Shown piece by piece: positions 50,661-61,080 of a stretch of 64,000 bases of DNA (positions are counted from its first letter, which is position 1; each line of letters opens with the position of its first letter). Made by a program: the position numbers and the translations under genes. The notes beneath the pieces were generated by a model that worked only from the letters and a program-made list of their open reading frames with translations, had not been told where the DNA came from and did not search any database. Origin of the DNA: Phytopythium helicoides (taxonomy: Eukaryota; Oomycota; Peronosporomycetes; Pythiales; Pythiaceae). Where the stretch lies: assembly GCA_024867545.1 (NCBI GenBank), contig JANFNE010000010.1, forward strand, positions 496,001 through 560,000, in the 5' to 3' direction.

Positions 50661-53600
50661 CTACTTGCAGCCTGACAGGAGTGGCGTTTTCTCGTTTGCC
50701 CTCTTCGATTTGCCACAACATTCGTCGCCACCGCAGTTATCTGAGCGAATGTCAACTGCCACGAACTCGCCACGGCCATGTGGAAGATCTCGCTTGGTGT
50801 TCGCAGATGCGAACGGCGGCTTCCACAGATTCAGTAGTAGCGAGAACAATATCACAGGAACTGAACTCAGTAACTCTGAGAGACCTGCGAGCGCCGGAGG
50901 AATCGCGATGCCAAACCACGGGTACAACGCTCCACACGCCAATGGCATCATGACCACGTTGTAGAAGAATGCCCACGTGAAATTCCAACGGATCATGCGA
51001 TTGGTGGCTCGCGACAGGTGCAATGCGTTCAGTAAATCGCAGAGGTCATCCTTGACAAGCACCACATCAGCCGCCTCGATAGCGACATCAGCGCCTGCAC
51101 CGATAGCAATCCCCACATTCGCCATAGCTAGTGCAGGGACCATCGTTCACTCCATCGCCAACGAACGCCACTTTCTTCCCGATGCCTTGTAATAGACGAA
51201 CTTTCTCGACCTTCTGATGTGGCAATGTGTCCGCCAACACTGTAAACTCAGGGATACGAAGGTGTTCGGCAACGGCAAGAGCAGTTCCGCGCTGATCACC
51301 GGTTACAATCCACGATTGGATCTTTTCATGACGGAGCATATCAACTACGTATGCAGCCTCGTTTCGCGGTGAGTCCTTCAAAGCGACGGCAGCCTTGAGA
51401 TCTCCGTCGATCGCACAGAATACAACAACACTGCCATCATGATGCGAGAAGCCGTCGTTTGCCGCCTCAAATTCGTCTGGAAATTTAAAGTGGAGCACTT
51501 CTTTCATCCATTTCAGCGAGCCCACAGCAATATCGTGCCCATCAACATGGGCTTGGACGCCACAGCCCGAGATAGCACGGAAGCCAGTAGCTGGTAGAAT
51601 CTTGACTTTCAATTTATGCTGCACGTGAGCAACAATTGCCTTACCGATGCCGTGCTCACTGGACTGCTCAGCCGATGCCATGTAGCTCCACACGTCATTG
51701 AATTCACCTGACAGGAGCGCTTTAGACTCAAAAAGGGCTCCCATCACAGACAAATTAGCTGACGTCAGAGTCCCTGTCTTGTCAAACATCACAACGTCGA
51801 TTCCTTCGAGTGCCTCAAGCGCTTGACCTCCTTTAAACAGCACACCATAGTGAGCACCGACTGTCGTTCCAACCAAAATTGCAGTAGGGACAGCCAAGCT
51901 AATTGCACACGGGCAACTGATCACTAAGATCGTGATGGCGAATCGCAGAGCAAACGGAAATGGCGCCCACCCTTGTGTTGAAACATGTCCTTCACGCGCA
52001 AGATGGTACCACACGAAGAACATGATGACAGCAACAAGTATGATAAACGTTGTGAAGTAGGACGCGACACCATCGGCGACGCTCTGGTTGACACACTTCG
52101 ACGACTGAGCTTCATCGACAAGGCGTACGATTCGCGCCAGCATCGACTCAGTGACAGTGTGCGTAACTCGCATAACAAGGACTCCTTGAGAGTTGATAGT
52201 CCCGCCGATAACACTCGACCCAGGCTCTTTTGCCACCTTCCGAGACTCCCCGGTTAGCATAGATTCGTCAACACTGCTAGCACCTTCCACGACGATCCCG
52301 TCCGTGGGGATTCGAGCTCCGGGTAGTACTTTAAGCAGGTCTTGTCGCTCTACAAGCACAACATCGATGTAGGACTCTTTCATCGATGAACTGAATTGCT
52401 GGGCGACAGTTTCTCCGCATGTTGGCGGCGCTGAAGCATTCTCTGGCTCGAGTAATATTGCAGTCTTCGCCTGAATGCGGAGAAGCGCATCCACGCTCCT
52501 CGAAGCGGTAGCCTTCACACGTTTCTCGATGTAACGACCAAAAAGAATGAGAGTGATGAGCATGACCGTCACCTCAAAAAATGTGTCTGAGCGATGAAGC
52601 GACAAATCAAACACTTGCGTCACAATTGTCAACACGGAAAACGCGTATGCGGTGAATGAACTTAACGAGATCAGTACGTCCATCGTGACGCGTGAGCTGT
52701 GGCGAATTGCGGAGTACGCGCTCTCGTGGATTGAGCGTGCAATCCAGAACTCGACAGGCGTGGCACACAACAGCCCAACCAAGTCTCGGATTGACAACCC
52801 AGTAATGATCTCGGTCTCAAGAATGGGTACTGATCCTTCACCAGTTGCAGTGACCTTCGCAAAGAGCGGCACAATGAACTCCATCGTGATGACCGGAAGG
52901 GCTAGAATGCAGCTCCACAATAGAAGTTTGGTGAACTTGCGAACATCCTCTTCTCCCATTGCTGTTGCCTGAGGCCTTGGACTCGTCGCCTGAACTGGAA
53001 ATCCAAGCTTGGCTGACAATTGATGTACGATTGACCGAGCACCAGTAATCGCTGGATCGTAATCAATAAGCAGCGCATATTGCGCACCGCTCGCATTGGT
53101 CGGCGATGGATCATCAACTGGCGTCATTTGGCGAATACCCTGGAATCCTTCAAGGAGATGAATTGCTTTTGCTGGATTGGTGAAGCGACCAAGTAGAAGT
53201 ACAACAGATGCTGTATCATCAGCGGGCTCAGCAGCAGGTTTGAAACCGAGACTAGTTACCATGTCTTCAATTCCTTGAGGTGATAGCAAGCGAGGGTCGT
53301 ATTGAAACACCGCGCGACTTGTCAATAAACTAACATTGACGTCAATGATTCCCAGCTTTCGCGCCATGAAGCTTTCGATGCGTGTACAGCAGCCGTTGCA
53401 CGTCATTCCGCCAATGCACAGACGCAGCGTTGCAATTTCACCCGTTGAGCTTTTCGTTGACATACGACTTGTGCCAGACGAACGGTGTGTCGCTGCAAGA
53501 GCAGCTCCTCGATCGTTCTTGAATCGCGTTACTCGGTCCACAAAGCTATCCGAGAAAACTGGCGTAGTCATCGCATTTCCGCCTCGAGTATCACTTGAAT

Positions 53601-54318
53601 TCGAGCTTGAAGCAGGTCCGCAGCAGGACGACGAAGACTTGCATGCGTTTGTTGTTGTGTTGTTGCTAGCATCCGTTGCTGGGTTAGATGAGCAGCAAGA
53701 TGACGTTGGCTCGGAAGAGCAACAGGCTTTCAATTTCTCTGCTGGCTGAATTGATCTTGGTTCCTCCCCACAGCAACTCGATGAGCCATTGCTGCGGTCG
53801 ACAGCTCGCAGTACTGATGTTCCCGACTCGACGGTTCCATCTGAGCTGCAGCATTCAGAAGTCTTGGACGCACAACACGGCGTTGCTGCTGTCGTCGCCG
53901 CAGCTACCTCGTTCTCCTCCGCAGTTTTCCCACCACCACTCGATTTAGACGCGCAGCAGCTAGCGGGCTCTGCCTTCCCGTTTTTACCTGCACCAGAGCA
54001 GCATCCGTCGGTCGCTTTTTCGCTCGCGATCGGATCTTCCAGGGTCGCAGTCTCCCCCGAGCAGCACCCTCCAACGCAGCCCTCCTTCCCATCCCCGCAG
54101 GCCTCGCTGCCGTCGGTTGTGTCACTCCCCTCCCCCACGTCTCCCCGCACACCTCCTTTCCCCGCCTCTTCTCGCTCTTCCCCCGCCGCAATCGCCTCCC
54201 CTGCGCGCTCCTCCTTCGCGTCATTAGCTCCTCCATCGCCTCCCTCGATCTCCTCAGCCTCCTTGGCGTCCTTGGGCTCCCCCGCTCGCCCGCCGCGTCG
54301 ATTCTTCCTCCTCCCCAT
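50661..54318 (-). CDS. Copper-type P1B-ATPase with Cys-Cys-rich N-terminus
   Basis: The protein is about 1,220 residues, intronless. The ATG at 54318 gives MGRRKNRRGGRAGEP. Residues about 60-250 contain nine Cys-Cys pairs in short Ser/Ala-rich repeats. Then follow a metal-binding HMA domain (GGMTCNGCC), a second HMA-like fold without the Cys pair, two entry helices, an actuator with DESMLTGES, the transport-site helix ISCPCAISLAVPTA (CPC: Cu+ or Ag+ type), DKTGTLTSA, SEHGIGKAI where the family has SEHP, and the GDGVND hinge. A single frame change in GGGA at 51136-51138 separates the last two helices; removing one base restores GVNDGPALAMANVGIAIGAG. The tail has DECCGK and an acidic dileucine-type EKTPLL, suggesting endosome/vacuole sorting (inference). 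The predicted role is copper export or loading of secretory copper enzymes. Confidence 0.9.
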
Positions 54319-54405
54319 GTCGACCAGCGCGCTTCCGAGATCTTTGAGTGGCAAGTTGCAGTCCGGCGTGAAGGAAACCAACGGTTTTGACGGGGTTTGG
54401 TCGCT
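54319..54405. promoter_or_regulatory. Very short divergent promoter region
   Basis: Only 87 bp separate the start codons of the divergent copper ATPase (54318, minus) and pseudophosphatase (54406, plus). The two genes must share upstream elements or have transcription starts within each other's leader. No known motif was identified in it. Confidence 0.45.
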
Positions 54406-54429
54406 ATGGAGCTGCCGGGGGATGGCGCC

Positions 54430-54460
<31 letters not shown>

Positions 54461-55514
54461 TGGTCGTGAGCGCGCTGCCGTCGCTGAACGCGCCGCTGTT
54501 CTTCGAGATCGTGGAGGACGGCGTCTTCCGCTCCAACAAGTGCGACGCCTCGTCCTTCCCGTTCCTCGCCACGCTGCAGCTCAACACGGTCGTCTACCTG
54601 TCCTACGACGACCTGTCGCGCGAGCTCGCCGACTTCTGCAAGGAGCGCGACGTCACCGTGGTGCGTGTGGGCATGCTGTGCGACTTGTGGCGGGCCGACT
54701 CACTCAGTGGTATCCAACGACGAGTAGATCCACCTCGGGATGAAGTACCGCCCGGCGGCGGCGCAGCTCAAGGGCGGACTGTCCGAGGGCATGGCCAAGG
54801 AGGCTATCGAGTGCATCCTCGACCGCAGGCTGCACCCGATTATGGTCATGTGCAAGTGCGTGGCGAGATCGGGAGGAAAGGTGGGAGGTGTTGATATGCT
54901 AAGTGTGTTATGGCTCTCGTGCAGGACCGGCGTGCACTTTGCGGGAACGGTGATCGGATGTCTCCGTCGACTCCAGAACTGGAGCCTGACGGCTACGATT
55001 GACAAGGTGCACAGCAACACGTTGGCGTGCGTTTGCTGATGGTGGACTCATGTGATACTGAGTGCAGTACCGCAACATCGCGAGCACCGTCAAGACGCGG
55101 TTCGAGAATGAGCAGTTCATCGAGCTCTTCGACGTCGACCTCGTCACCCTGCCGGAGCAACTCCCGCATTGGTTCGTCCACAACCAGCGGCTGATGGTGC
55201 GAAGTCTTCGCTGGAACAGCTACCACAAATTGTCGAATTCACGTGATTCTTGCATTGAATGTCAGGAGGAGGAGCGGATAGCGCTGACAAACGGCGAGTT
55301 CTTTCCTTGGCGGGGAAGCTCCACCGCCCCAGTAGCCCAACCACCCGATGAGGCGGATGAAAAGGAATCCAAGGAGGAAAAGCAGTCTGATCCCGGCCCT
55401 GCAGCTGTACCCGCATACCAGCAGTACTATTTCTACGTACAAGGCCCGTTGGTGTCGGCATCCGTCAAGTTCTCCGAGAAGAAGAGCATTATTGGAGATG
55501 ATGACGATGATTGA
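54406..55514 (+). CDS. Siw14/OCA-type tyrosine phosphatase-like protein, catalytically degenerate
   Basis: Four exons: 54406 to about 54658, about 54727 to 54855, about 54925 to 55005, and about 55066 to 55514; about 300 residues. After a Pro run come FFEIVEDGVFRSNKCDASSF, the start of the atypical dual-specificity (PFA-DSP) fold, and NTVVYLSYDDLSRELADFC. Exon 3 carries the position of the P-loop: VMCKTGVHFAGTVIGCLRRL, against CKxGKxRTGxVxGCLR in active members. The Cys remains, but the His before it and the essential Arg at Cys+6 are gone (Phe). RLQNWSLTATIDKYR and FDVDLVTLPEQLPHWF follow as in Siw14/OCA. Active relatives are inositol-pyrophosphate phosphatases. This one is probably non-catalytic, like yeast Oca pseudo-enzymes. 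A 120-residue Pro/Glu-rich C-terminal extension ends in poly-Asp. Confidence 0.75.
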
Positions 55515-55635
55515 ACACCAGTCCAAATGAATGAAATCAGTCATGTTGAGGCCTCCAGCCTACCCGACCTCAAAAACAAATTGCACTCCCGTCCGGATTG
55601 AATATATCCGAGCCAAGGGCAAACAATGCACGTGC

Positions 55636-56876
55636 TTAAGTCAGGTCCTGGGCGACATCCGTCTCGCCGACAATGCTCTCCTTGACGTGCAGCAGCACCG
55701 TGATCTTCCAGGGCTCGATCTTCGAGATCGTGTCGAACTGGTACACCGCGTCGGCAAAGGCGTCCGCATTGTAGTTCTCGAAGCTCTGGATCATGGCCTG
55801 TAGAGAGAGACCGAGAGCAAAAGCTGGTTAGTTCATTCATGTACGGTTGTGGTCGTGACGCCCAGCCTTTACCTGGAGGAATTTTCCCTCGCGGCTCTCG
55901 GCAAAGGTGTAGTCGATGTCCTGGAAGTCGTTCCACTTCATCTGCACGAGCACCAGGTCCTTCGTTGCGAGTGCACAGATGCCTGCGTTGAGCAGGTGGT
56001 TCTTGGCGTTAAACTTCAGGAGGTTGGACTCCATCGACGCCTTGGCGATGGTCTCGTAGATCTCGAGAGCTGCGTCGTAGCTGTTTGTTGCATCGAGCAC
56101 GGATAATCAGTGCCACGCACTACACAATCGATTCATCAGATATAGAAGGAGGGGGGGGAAAAAAGCTTACCGTTCCAGCTGGGCCGAGAACTGCGCGACC
56201 TTGAGCATCATGTTGTTCGCCGACGAGGTCTGGTTCTCGCCCGTGAAGTAGTCGGCCGCCTGGCGGTACGCCTCGAGCGCCTCCTCCTTGCTCTCCTGGT
56301 GTTCGTAGATCTCAGCGATCTGCTTCTGCAGCTTGGCGGCGTTCGAGAAGCGGCCCGCGTCGCACAGCATCGAGATCGCCGTGCGGTAGTACTCGACCGC
56401 GTCTGCATGTCCCTCCAAGTCAGTATCACAGCACCTCCTCCTCCTCCAGCAACGCCCTCCACTCACCGACAGGGGCTGACCTTCTGCAGGGCATCAGCCG
56501 CCTGCTGGTAGAACTGCGCCGCGCGTGAGGCCTCCTTGATCTTCATCTGCACGTTGACACCCAACCGTGAGCTCGCAATTCCGCAGGTGCCGAGTCCACC
56601 GCGAGCGCTGCACCTGGCAGTCAGGCGCACTTGACGAACGCATCCGCCGCCTGTTGCCCTGCAGTCCGCAGCCCCCACGTCAGCCAACCTGCCCCCCACT
56701 CGCTCCCCCCAACGCCGCGCTTTCGCACATTTCTTGGCGATCTTGTACTGGTTGCCCGCCTTCTCGAACAGGTCGCTGGCGTCGTCGTACTTCTGCGAGC
56801 CCGCACCGAACGAGAAGAAGGACGACTTCTTGAGCGCGCGCTCGCCCTGCGCCATGTACTCGTCCGCCTTGGACAT
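55636..56876 (-). CDS. NAPA: Alpha-SNAP (soluble NSF attachment protein)
   Basis: About six exons on the minus strand encode about 290 residues, the usual length. Exon 1 (56876 to about 56727) gives MSKADEYMAQGERALKKSSF with the SFFSFGAGSQKYDDASDLFEKAGN helix. Small exons supply WQQAADAFVK and KEASRAAQFYQQAADAL. Exon 4 (about 56409-56173) has AVEYYRTAISMLCDAGRFSN and SSANNMMLKVAQFSAQLE, exon 5 (about 56084-55872) has LLKFNAKNHLLNAGICAL, and exon 6 ends IVGETDVAQDLT. These TPR-like helices are diagnostic. It binds SNARE bundles and recruits NSF to disassemble them on all secretory membranes. One extra base in the G run at 56472-56475 disturbs the exon 3/4 phase; without it the join is perfect. 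The C-terminal Leu next to the last residue is the NSF-activating position. Confidence 0.92.
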
Positions 56877-57106
56877 GGCGCTCGCTTAGCGTTGGCTTCC
56901 TCTCGGCGGCTTCTTCCAGATAGATTGACCCGGTCGTCGGTTGCAACGTGGACCGAGTGGTGTGGCGCACATCGTGTTCAAGCTGGACACAAGTCGCAGG
57001 TTTGCGGCGAGATCTTTATTGCAGTCAAGAAGATTCGAGCTTTGGCAAGAAACTCGTCGACGAGGTGGAGGGTGTGGGCGAGAGGTTGGAGAGGAGCTGC
57101 CTGTCG

Positions 57107-58841
57107 ATGGAGCTCGTGGTTTTTGAAGAGCGGAGGGAGAAGAAGCGGTCAGGGAGTGTGAGGAAGTCGTCGTGGGATGGTGGAGAAGTGGAGATTGAGT
57201 TCGAACGCGACGTCAAGCGGCAGAAGCTAGAGAATTGTGGCTCTGGAGATGAATGCGGTGACGAAAGAGGCGTGCCAGCTGGAGCTGGGAGCGTGGATGG
57301 AGAGAAAGACGTTTCGTGGAAGCTCTTGGTGCGGGCTCAAGAATGTCTGAAAGCCGTTAGTTGCGAGCCGATGGTTGGTCATGAGGGACTAGCGGCGGTC
57401 TGCAATCCGCTGATTTGGTTGCTTGGCGATATTGCGAGGCATGATGTTGACTTTGAAGTTCATCGGCAAGCGGTGGAGGCGATGCATGTCTTCAGTGGTC
57501 GTGTGGATGTCAAGAACCTCGGTATTGGGCATTTGTGTCCTCTTACCAGGCTTCTGTCTTCATCCAAGGCAATTACATCGCATCAGTTCCAGTCGGCAGC
57601 AGCATAATGAGTTTTCTTCGTCGAACTTTGTTGTTTTGCACGTTCATATAACACTCTCTCCGTTTTATGGGCTTGTAGCGTAGTTGCTCAACTCTACGCA
57701 ATGCTATACGAAGCAAAGCAAAACGTTCTACAACAGCCCGATCTCCATGACTATCTGCGACTAGTTCTTGAGATTGACGCTCTTCCGTTGCACGAGAGGT
57801 TTCCTAGGATCGGTGAATTGACTTCTGCGCTGAGTCGCAGATTTCTCAAACGCTCTCCTGATATTCTCGACCAACTTGTTGCAGCAGTTCGAGTGGCAAT
57901 CGGATGGATTGAACAACTCCCGTCTACCCTTCCTTCAGAACCAGTAACCAATGCGATTCTGATGTTCAAAGCCGCAGTTCTTAAAAACGCTCGGCATGGA
58001 CTGCTTGGGCGGGAGATCTATCTCCTCAGAGAGAGCAAAGTAAGGAACCCCCACCAGCCCTTTCATCGAGGATTGGAGACATCGGACAAAAGTTCAGAAA
58101 AATTCCCTTCGAGACATCCCATAACTAATCTCACCGCTAAGTTGAATTATATACAGGATTCCGAGCGTAACGAGCACATCGGAGAACTTATTGCTGCCCT
58201 GAAGTTCGATTTTGCCGATGCTCCTGCGTCAATTGCCAAGAAGTACAGGAATGACCTTGGAATTTCACTCCGATCCACTGTATCTTGGATTCTCAAGTAT
58301 CCCATCGAGATGGCATTCGTTAGTCAGTACAAAGAGATATGCCACGTCGTTCAAGCGCTCGCCGCTCAAATGCCTGAGCAGAAAAACTTCATGCTAAGGT
58401 GCGTGGTTAGTCATTCTATACTTTTGGTGCCTAGCAATAACTTTTGAAATATGGCATAGATCAATTACTCCACTCCAAATATCCCTTGACTGGATCAGCA
58501 CACGTGGAGAAGTAAAGCTCACGGAGAAAGAGGTTGGCAGCGAAAATTGCAATTATTCTATCGAGTACGCTTTACACCAGATCTTAGCATTGAAGACACG
58601 GCGCCAAGTCAAAGCGGGAGACGTTGACCCAACAATCAAAATGCTGGAGTGGGTATTCAAAGCATGCAAATGCACAAAAAACTGGAATCCTCGAATGGAT
58701 CAACGAGTTCGCGTACTGCTAATCCAGTTGCGCAAGCGCACTGGGGCCATCCCCACCCAAAAGGACAGAAAGCACCGAGTAGATCGCATTCAGCGCTGGA
58801 TAGACGAGCTCCCCAAGACCACACATGTAATTGGCGGTTAG
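57107..58841 (+). CDS. Hypothetical helical nuclear-type protein
   Basis: Four exons: 57107 to about 57574, about 57679-58039, about 58157-58399, and about 58460-58841. All joins agree in phase. The ATG at 57107 gives MELVVFEERREKKRSGS; longer open frame upstream lacks an ATG. The protein is about 480 residues and largely alpha-helical. It has a basic VKRQKLEN stretch (possible nuclear signal) near the start, helices such as DYLRLVLEIDALPLHERF and KNFMLR, and a Lys/Arg-rich C-terminus ending TTHVIGG. I do not recognise a family. It is divergent from alpha-SNAP with a 230 bp gap. Its last exon runs into a degraded GST fragment downstream. Confidence 0.6.
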
Positions 58842-58879
58842 CTCATGGTCCACTCAAGGGAGCACTGATTCCGCTCGTA

Positions 58880-59077
58880 AACAGTTCAAAGTGCGCGACT
58901 GGGTCGTCACTCAACGTGGCCGACCTGACCATCTACGTCCTCGTCTCCAACCTCAGCAGCGGTCGACTCAAGGGAGTACCGACAAACATCACAGACCCAT
59001 ACCAAAACTTGACGCGCGTGCGCGAGCTCGTGAGTGCGCACCCCAAGGTGGTCGAGTGGAATGCGAGTAAGAAGTAA
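58880..59077 (+). pseudogene. Glutathione S-transferase C-terminal remnant
   Basis: The frame reads LNVADLTIYVLVSNLSSGRL, then KGVPTNITDPY, and ends AHPKVVEWNASKK. This is the last third of a GST C-terminal helical domain (VADLxIY with the conserved Asp, and HPKVxEW near the end). Nothing upstream supplies the thioredoxin-like N-terminal half or the GSH site. The preceding 60 bases contain an imperfect second copy of the CTCAAGGGAG segment. A truncated gene copy is the simplest reading; an undetected upstream exon set is unlikely because another gene ends at 58841. Confidence 0.6.
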
Positions 59078-59212
59078 GGCAATCAATCGTCGCGAAAGCA
59101 TCCAGCCGTGCTTGGCAGTCACGGAAGTGTGTGCTGAGGAAGCTTTGCTTACAAGTAGACAGATGATGGCTAGACATGCATGGATCCCAATCTACTCTGG
59201 GCAAAAACACGG

Positions 59213-61080
59213 TTCACATTTGCATTTCCACATGTACAGCTTCAGCATCTACAGTAAACCTTGCCAATATCTTGACATTCGCCACTGGTGAGCTACCACC
59301 ACCGACACTTGAGACCATTCGTTTACTGGCGAGACGACGGAGCCACAGCGCCAGCTGCGAACGAGCCGCTACCCATTCCGCCGAACGAACCGCCGAACGA
59401 GCCACCGCCCATGCCACCACCGCCCGTCGTCGTCGAGGTAGACGTGGAAGTCGAGTCGGTCATGACACCACCCGCACTGGTGTACTTGCCCGCCGGCGTG
59501 ATGGTCTCGGCCTGCGTCATGTCGACGCCGATGGAGATCCACGCGAGCACACCGTCCTCGATCGAGTCGCCGAGCAGCGAGTACTCAAAGAAGGGGTCGA
59601 AGTCCTCGGCTGCCTCCTCGGACAGGATCGAGTCGTCGGCGTTCTCCGTAGTCTCCTGCGTGTTGGTCGAGTACGGACTCGTGGTCTCGACCTCCGTGAT
59701 GAGGTCCTGGTCAAAGAAGAGCTGCCCCACGTGCGAGGCGTAGCCACCCGAGTACGTGTTGTTGCTGAGCAGCGTGCCGTTGTAAGTGCCGATGATGTGG
59801 ATGTGCGTGGCGCGCGACGTGTAGTGTCCCGGGAAGATGGTCGTGAAGGAGACGATACCGTCCTCGTCGGTGGGCGAGAGTCCACGCAGGAAGGTGTTGT
59901 TGAGGTTGGACGTGTCGGAGCTGTCTCCGTTACCACTAGCGACAATGCCCGAGTAGACGCCCGTGGCGTTGCAGTGCCAGAAGTCCATGTACAGGTTAGG
60001 CACGGGTTCACACGTGTTGACGTCGATGATCTGCAGGTCCGCGTACAGGTCGACGCCTTCCTGTGTCTCGCGGATGTCGCTGCGCACGTACTCGCCCGCG
60101 ACGTAGTACGGTCCCTGCGTGACCTCGGGTTCGAGGATGCAGCTGACGTTGGTGCCGAAGAGCTCGCTCGGGTCCGTGTCGGCCGAGAGACCCGTGAGCG
60201 ATGACTTGTGGCTCGTGGACACGACCGTGTCGACATCGAGGCGGCGCTGGCGCTCACGGCGCTCTGCGCGCATCTGCGAGAGCTTGGCTTGGCGGCGCGC
60301 GGCAGTGCGCTCCGAGAGGCGGCGGGCGGCGTCCGAGTTGGCACAGTTGCTCAGCATGCGCTTGCTGTTGGCGGCGAAGAGCTTGCGCTGGGCGAGTTGC
60401 TCGGGGGTCCGAGCGTGCGTGGGCTGTCCCGGGTGTGCGATCGACACGTCGACGAGAGCGGCGGAGGCGACGAGTGCCGCGGAGAGGGCGAGGATGCTAG
60501 AGAGCTGGACCATGTTGCCTTGGCTTGTGGTTTGGCTTGTGTTGGTTCGCAGTAGGATGTCTTGCGAGGGAGAAGGCGCTTTGAGAAGTGATGAGATGGG
60601 GGCGCGGCCAAGCTCTGGTGCCGGGCTGAATCGGATGCAGTTTCGGCGGTGCGCTATGTGAGTTGAGTGGACACAGACCCACTATGACGATCGCCACAGC
60701 GCTGACACAGTCGTGAGCAGGGCAGACGTAGGACAGGTGAGCAGGAGTTGGAGTTGGTCGGCGTAGTTAAACCGCGTTAGCGCATCGTAGATTCCGAATC
60801 CATGACTGTCCATGCACTTCAAATTGATCTGGCTGTCTTTTGTGGATCGGCCATCGCGTAGAGGAACGGAAGATCGTCGAGGATTGCGAGGCTGCTGGGT
60901 TCTGGGGGTACGGCGACCCGTTCATCACATCAAGACTCCTCATTCGTGCGTAGCGTAGTGTTGGCATCACGCGCAGCACGAGTGCAGTGTGAGTCACGGA
61001 CAACACGTGTGACCTCGTTGGACAGGTTCGCAGAGGAGGCGAGTACCGTGGGCAGGATTTTTTGGGGCCATACTGAGCGC
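59213..61080 (-). repeat. Inverted-repeat arm A (about 1.9 kb) with dioxygenase gene
   Basis: This arm is the reverse complement of 62160-64000, with small differences. The match runs from TTCACATTTGCATT at its left end, through the whole dioxygenase gene and its upstream region, to ACTGAGCGCA at about 61070. Coding parts are nearly identical; the upstream 150-250 bp carries more indels and substitutions. Arms are separated by about 1.08 kb. Confidence 0.9.
59323..60513 (-). CDS. Secreted intradiol ring-cleavage dioxygenase-like protein, copy A
   Basis: A single-exon gene of 396 residues. The N-terminus MVQLSSILALSAALVASAAL is a signal peptide, followed by an Arg-rich pro-like region (about residues 40-90). 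The catalytic fold follows with GPYYVAGEYVRSD, VNTCEPVPNLYMDFWHCNA, TGVYSGI and FPGHYTSRATHIHIIGTYNG. In this family two Tyr and two His bind the non-heme Fe(III), and the GPYY Tyr, the FPGHY Tyr and the HIH pair are visible. The C-terminus is a low-complexity Ser/Thr then Gly-rich tail ending VAPSSRQ. The family opens catechol-type rings between the two hydroxyls. A secreted form would act on plant or soil phenolics (inference). Its start codon faces copy B across the spacer. Confidence 0.88.
   Translation of the reverse strand: MVQLSSILALSAALVASAALVDVSIAHPGQPTHARTPEQLAQRKLFAANSKRMLSNCANSDAARRLSERTAARRQAKLSQMRAERRERQRRLDVDTVVSTSHKSSLTGLSADTDPSELFGTNVSCILEPEVTQGPYYVAGEYVRSDIRETQEGVDLYADLQIIDVNTCEPVPNLYMDFWHCNATGVYSGIVASGNGDSSDTSNLNNTFLRGLSPTDEDGIVSFTTIFPGHYTSRATHIHIIGTYNGTLLSNNTYSGGYASHVGQLFFDQDLITEVETTSPYSTNTQETTENADDSILSEEAAEDFDPFFEYSLLGDSIEDGVLAWISIGVDMTQAETITPAGKYTSAGGVMTDSTSTSTSTTTGGGGMGGGSFGGSFGGMGSGSFAAGAVAPSSRQ

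Noticed and set aside
59176..60204. Arg/Val-rich plus-strand frame of 342 codons and its mirror at 62617-63939
   Set aside because: Antisense shadows of the two dioxygenase copies, present in both only because the DNA is duplicated.
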